A program made the position numbers and the translations under genes. A DNA stretch of 64,000 nucleotides, from contig CAVXEW010000014.1 of NCBI GenBank assembly GCA_963760965.1, positions 62,001 through 126,000 of the forward strand, in the 5' to 3' direction. The notes beneath the pieces are model-generated. The model was not told the DNA's origin and did no database searches. It was given only the letters and a program-made list of their open reading frames with translations. Shown here one piece after another: positions 61,380-64,000 of this stretch (position 1 is the first letter of the stretch; every line of letters starts with the position of its first letter). Origin of the DNA: Pararhizobium_B sp963760965. GTDB taxonomy: Bacteria > Pseudomonadota > Alphaproteobacteria > Rhizobiales > Rhizobiaceae.

Positions 61380-63583
61380 GCCCCGAGCTCGCCAGGAGCC
61401 GGCGAGCTGTCAGCAAGGCGGGCAGGGCGACGAACTATCTCATCGTCGTCTCCGTCCTGCTGATGACGGCGCTCGCTGCGGTCTTCGTCTATCTGGCCGC
61501 ACGGCAGAACGCCATGCGCGACAGCATCCGCGAGGACGCCCTGTGGTCCGTGTACCAGCTCGACCGCGAGGTGCGCATGCTGTCGCAGGCCGTCGACAGG
61601 GCAAGCCTTTCAACCGGCGACGCTCGGGCGGCCAAGGCGCTCGGCCTGCGCTACGACATCCTCTATTCCCGGCTCTCCATTCTCGACAACACGAAATACG
61701 GCGCATTCTTCTCGAAGAGCCCGGCATTCATCTCGAGCCGGCGCAAGATCCGGGGGCTGGTGCTCGGCATGGAGCCGGTGTTCGACGCAGTCGCGAAAGG
61801 CCGCCTGCCTGCGCCGGACCAGCTCGCGAAGATCCGAGGCACGCTGGAGCGCCTGCAGCACGTGACGGAAAACCTCCTGACCTTCACCAATGCCTCCGTC
61901 TCGGCCGCCCGTGCAGACACCCGTGCCCAGGTCATGCAGTTGCAGCAGGTCTCGGTCTGCATCGTGCTGGCGCTCGGCCTGTCGATTGCACTCCTGATCC
62001 TCAATCTGATGCGCCAGTTCCGCATCGTGAACCGTGCCAGCAGCGAGCTCGAGGCGACCGCTATGGAACTGGCCGACGCCTACCGCGCGGCGGAAGCCGG
62101 CAACCGCGCGAAATCGGAGTTCATGGCAACGATCGGGCACGAGATCCGGACGCCGCTCAACGCCATTCTCGGGATGGCCGAGCTGCTCAGTCAGTCCCGC
62201 CTGGCCGAGAGCGAAATGGAGAACGTCCGGGTTATCACGAGTTCCGGCACGGCGCTTCTCGAGGTCATCAACGAAATACTTGACTTCGCAAAGATCGAGC
62301 ATGGCGAGACGTCCCGCGAGAGCCTGCCGTTCGATCCGGCCGCCCTGGTCCGCGAGGCGGTCCAGGTGATGGAGGGACGCGCCCGGGACCAGAACGACCG
62401 GATCGATCTGCTGATCGACGACGCAGTCGTCCGGACATGGTATCTCGGCGATCCGACCCATCTTCGACGCGTGATGCTGAATCTCCTCAGCAACGCCGTG
62501 AAATTCACCCGCGACGGCATTGTCCGGGTCCAGCTCCACGAGGTCTCGCGCGGCGGCCGGCCCGCGCTGCGCTTCGAAGTGGCGGACAACGGGATAGGCA
62601 TTTCGGAAGAGACCCGGCACAGGCTCTTCAATGCCTTCAGCCAGGTCGACGGAACGATCAGCCGCCGGTTTGGCGGGACCGGCCTGGGTCTGGCCATCTG
62701 CAAGAAGATCGTCGAGGCGCTCGGAGGCGAGATCGGCGTCGACAGCGCACTGGGCGTCGGCAGCTGCTTCTGGTTCGAGGTGCCAGCCGAACACGTCGCG
62801 GCATCGGACGAGACTTCGCGCGAGGCGTCGGGTTCTGCGTGCGAGCTGCCACGCCTCGACCTGCTCGTCGTGGAAGACAATCAGGTCAACCAGCAGGTTG
62901 CTCGGCAGTTCCTCGAGAAGCTCGGACAGCGCGTGACCATCGCAAGCGACGGCGAGAAGGCCGTGGAACTCGTCAGGAACCGGCGGTTCGACCTCGTCCT
63001 CATGGACATGCAGATGCCTGTGATGGACGGGATCGCCGCCACCAGGGCGATCCGCGCCCTCGGCGAGGGGCACGACGTGCCCGTCGTGGCAATGACAGCG
63101 AACGCCTCGGATGAGGACAGGCGGCTCTGCCTTGAGGCCGGCATGAACGGCTTCGAGCTGAAGCCGGTATCGATGGCCCGGCTGTCAAATCTGATTTCGC
63201 TCCACGGCCGGGGCGCTCGCGCTGCGGACAGGGTCCCCGTTCAGGCCTCGGAGGCTGCGCCCGACAGCCTTGCCGGCCAGGATCCGCACCGTGTCGCGGA
63301 GCTGGTCGAGGCCATCGGCGAGGACGGCTTCCAACAACTCATGGAAGCCTTTGTCGGCGACGCGGCGGCGCTCATGCGGGAGCTTCAGGCGGCGATGGCC
63401 GAGGACGATGGAGCCCGGCGCGACCGTGCGCTCCATGCAATGAAGGGGGCGGCGGCCAATCTGGGCTTTGCCGAACTCTCCGCGCTCGCCGAGGATTTGC
63501 GCGAGGCGCAGAGGAGTACGGCACGAATGGCGGAACTCTCCGCCGCCATGGCGGCGATCGGCGTCGACGGACAGGCTGCATAG
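61376..63583 (+). CDS. Membrane hybrid histidine kinase with receiver and Hpt domains
   Basis: 735 residues. Two membrane helices (about 20-42 and 192-212) enclose a 150-residue helical periplasmic domain. Then come HisKA with phosphoacceptor His255 (ATIGHEIRTPLNAILG), HATPase (NLLSNAVKFT, GGTGLGLAICKKIVEALGG), a receiver with Asp544 (VLMDMQMPVMDG) and a C-terminal Hpt with His687 (RALHAMKGAAANLGF). This is a complete internal phosphorelay. The start is TTG 61376, overlapping the upstream stop; GAGG lies at good spacing. The preceding gene encodes a PruR-like periplasmic protein that could contact its outer domain, and the following gene encodes a response regulator, the probable output. Confidence 0.92.
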   Translation: MSPELARSRRAVSKAGRATNYLIVVSVLLMTALAAVFVYLAARQNAMRDSIREDALWSVYQLDREVRMLSQAVDRASLSTGDARAAKALGLRYDILYSRLSILDNTKYGAFFSKSPAFISSRRKIRGLVLGMEPVFDAVAKGRLPAPDQLAKIRGTLERLQHVTENLLTFTNASVSAARADTRAQVMQLQQVSVCIVLALGLSIALLILNLMRQFRIVNRASSELEATAMELADAYRAAEAGNRAKSEFMATIGHEIRTPLNAILGMAELLSQSRLAESEMENVRVITSSGTALLEVINEILDFAKIEHGETSRESLPFDPAALVREAVQVMEGRARDQNDRIDLLIDDAVVRTWYLGDPTHLRRVMLNLLSNAVKFTRDGIVRVQLHEVSRGGRPALRFEVADNGIGISEETRHRLFNAFSQVDGTISRRFGGTGLGLAICKKIVEALGGEIGVDSALGVGSCFWFEVPAEHVAASDETSREASGSACELPRLDLLVVEDNQVNQQVARQFLEKLGQRVTIASDGEKAVELVRNRRFDLVLMDMQMPVMDGIAATRAIRALGEGHDVPVVAMTANASDEDRRLCLEAGMNGFELKPVSMARLSNLISLHGRGARAADRVPVQASEAAPDSLAGQDPHRVAELVEAIGEDGFQQLMEAFVGDAAALMRELQAAMAEDDGARRDRALHAMKGAAANLGFAELSALAEDLREAQRSTARMAELSAAMAAIGVDGQAA

Positions 63584-63593
63584 GGAGCAGGAA

Positions 63594-64000
63594 ATGGCCA
63601 GGAACCTCGATATTCTCATCGTGGAAGACAACCGCACCAACCTGATGTTCATCGAGATGCTGGTGCGGCAGATACCGAACTGCAATGCGTTGACCTACAG
63701 TTCGCCGGTCGACCTCCTGCGCGACCTGGACAGCGTCGATTTCGAGCTCGCGCTTCTCGACTACCAGATGCCCGGCATGAACGGCGTCGACCTGATAAGC
63801 GAGATCCGTTCCGTCGAGCGGCTGTCGGACAGGCCGATCGTCATGATCACTGCCGACAGGGATGCGGCCACACGCATGAGCGCGATCCGGGCGGGCGCCA
63901 TCGACTTCCTCGAAAAGCCGATAGAGCCGGTTGAGTTCAAGACGCGCCTTGGCAACCTGCTGCGACTCTGCGAGGCCCAGAAGCAGCTTGCCGACCGCGC
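63594..64000 (+). CDS. Response regulator, RpfG-like receiver, cut by right window edge
   Basis: The first ~135 codons are visible from ATG 63594, with AGGGAGCAGGAA upstream and 10 nt after the kinase stop. It is a receiver domain: ILIVEDNRTN holds the acidic pocket, ALLDYQMPGMNGVDL the phosphoacceptor Asp, IVMITADRD the Thr/Ser strand and FLEKPIEPVEF the Lys. After it a helix LGNLLRLCEAQKQLADRA begins, like the linker of RpfG-type proteins that end in an HD-GYP c-di-GMP phosphodiesterase. The output domain lies beyond the window, so this is a guess from the linker. Confidence 0.88.
   Translation, partial: MARNLDILIVEDNRTNLMFIEMLVRQIPNCNALTYSSPVDLLRDLDSVDFELALLDYQMPGMNGVDLISEIRSVERLSDRPIVMITADRDAATRMSAIRAGAIDFLEKPIEPVEFKTRLGNLLRLCEAQKQLADR

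Overview
This is a 64 kb chromosomal segment of a high-GC alphaproteobacterium, almost certainly Hyphomicrobiales (Rhizobiales). The evidence is a Growth Pole Ring (GPR)-type giant coiled-coil protein, an NdvB/ChvB cyclic beta-1,2-glucan synthase, CckA, a DksA that has lost most of its zinc cysteines, a PcaQ-type pca regulon, an alphaproteobacterial GAAC-N7-GAAC SOS box before recA, and one RIME1-like rhizobial intergenic repeat. I cannot name the genus. I see no rRNA, tRNA, CRISPR, transposase, integrase or phage gene; apart from the left-end catabolic genes it reads as ordinary backbone.

Layout. 1-5.0 kb: a one-carbon/corrinoid locus with a corrinoid-binding protein (cut by the left edge), a non-pyrrolysine MttB-family methyltransferase, a small ferredoxin-like protein with an MMACHC-like motif, a YqjI-like PadR regulator and a betaine-homocysteine methyltransferase. 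5.4 kb: a 40-codon gene with its own terminator. 5.8-7.3 kb: cobQ. 7.3-14.8 kb: pcaQ divergent from an eight-gene pcaDCHGIJFB operon that takes protocatechuate to acetyl-CoA and succinyl-CoA. 14.8-20.0 kb: MprF, a DUF1003 protein and a DegP-like protease. 20.5-29.1 kb: ndvB, with a one-base frameshift as read. 29.5-35.6 kb: the GPR-like protein, divergent from a small Hpt protein. 36.4-37.8 kb: a [2Fe-2S] ferredoxin and a thioredoxin-reductase-like ferredoxin-NADP reductase. 37.9-38.1 kb: a candidate small RNA on the minus strand. 38.3-40.0 kb: folP-folB-folK. 40.0-43.9 kb: a secreted protein, a TIGR01620/YcjF-like membrane protein, a YcjX-like GTPase and SixA. 44.1-48.5 kb: dksA, a FliO-domain protein and cckA (also with a one-base frameshift as read). 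48.6-58.2 kb: an OmpA-like lipoprotein, psuG-psuK, recA, alaS, rpsI-rplM, a PaaI-like thioesterase and an enoyl-CoA hydratase. 58.2-64.0 kb: a small secreted protein, a CoA-binding protein, MetY/MetZ, and a three-gene signalling operon: a periplasmic molybdopterin-fold (PruR-like) protein, a hybrid histidine kinase with Hpt, and a response regulator cut by the right edge.

How the genes fit together. The left locus suggests B12-dependent demethylation of a quaternary amine, with methyl groups also recycled to methionine by Bmt; cobQ adds corrinoid synthesis. The right-edge operon looks like a pterin-type periplasmic sensor coupled to a phosphorelay and is the least described system here. Both apparent frameshifts lie in genes that are otherwise full length and conserved, so base-call or assembly errors are the first explanation to test.
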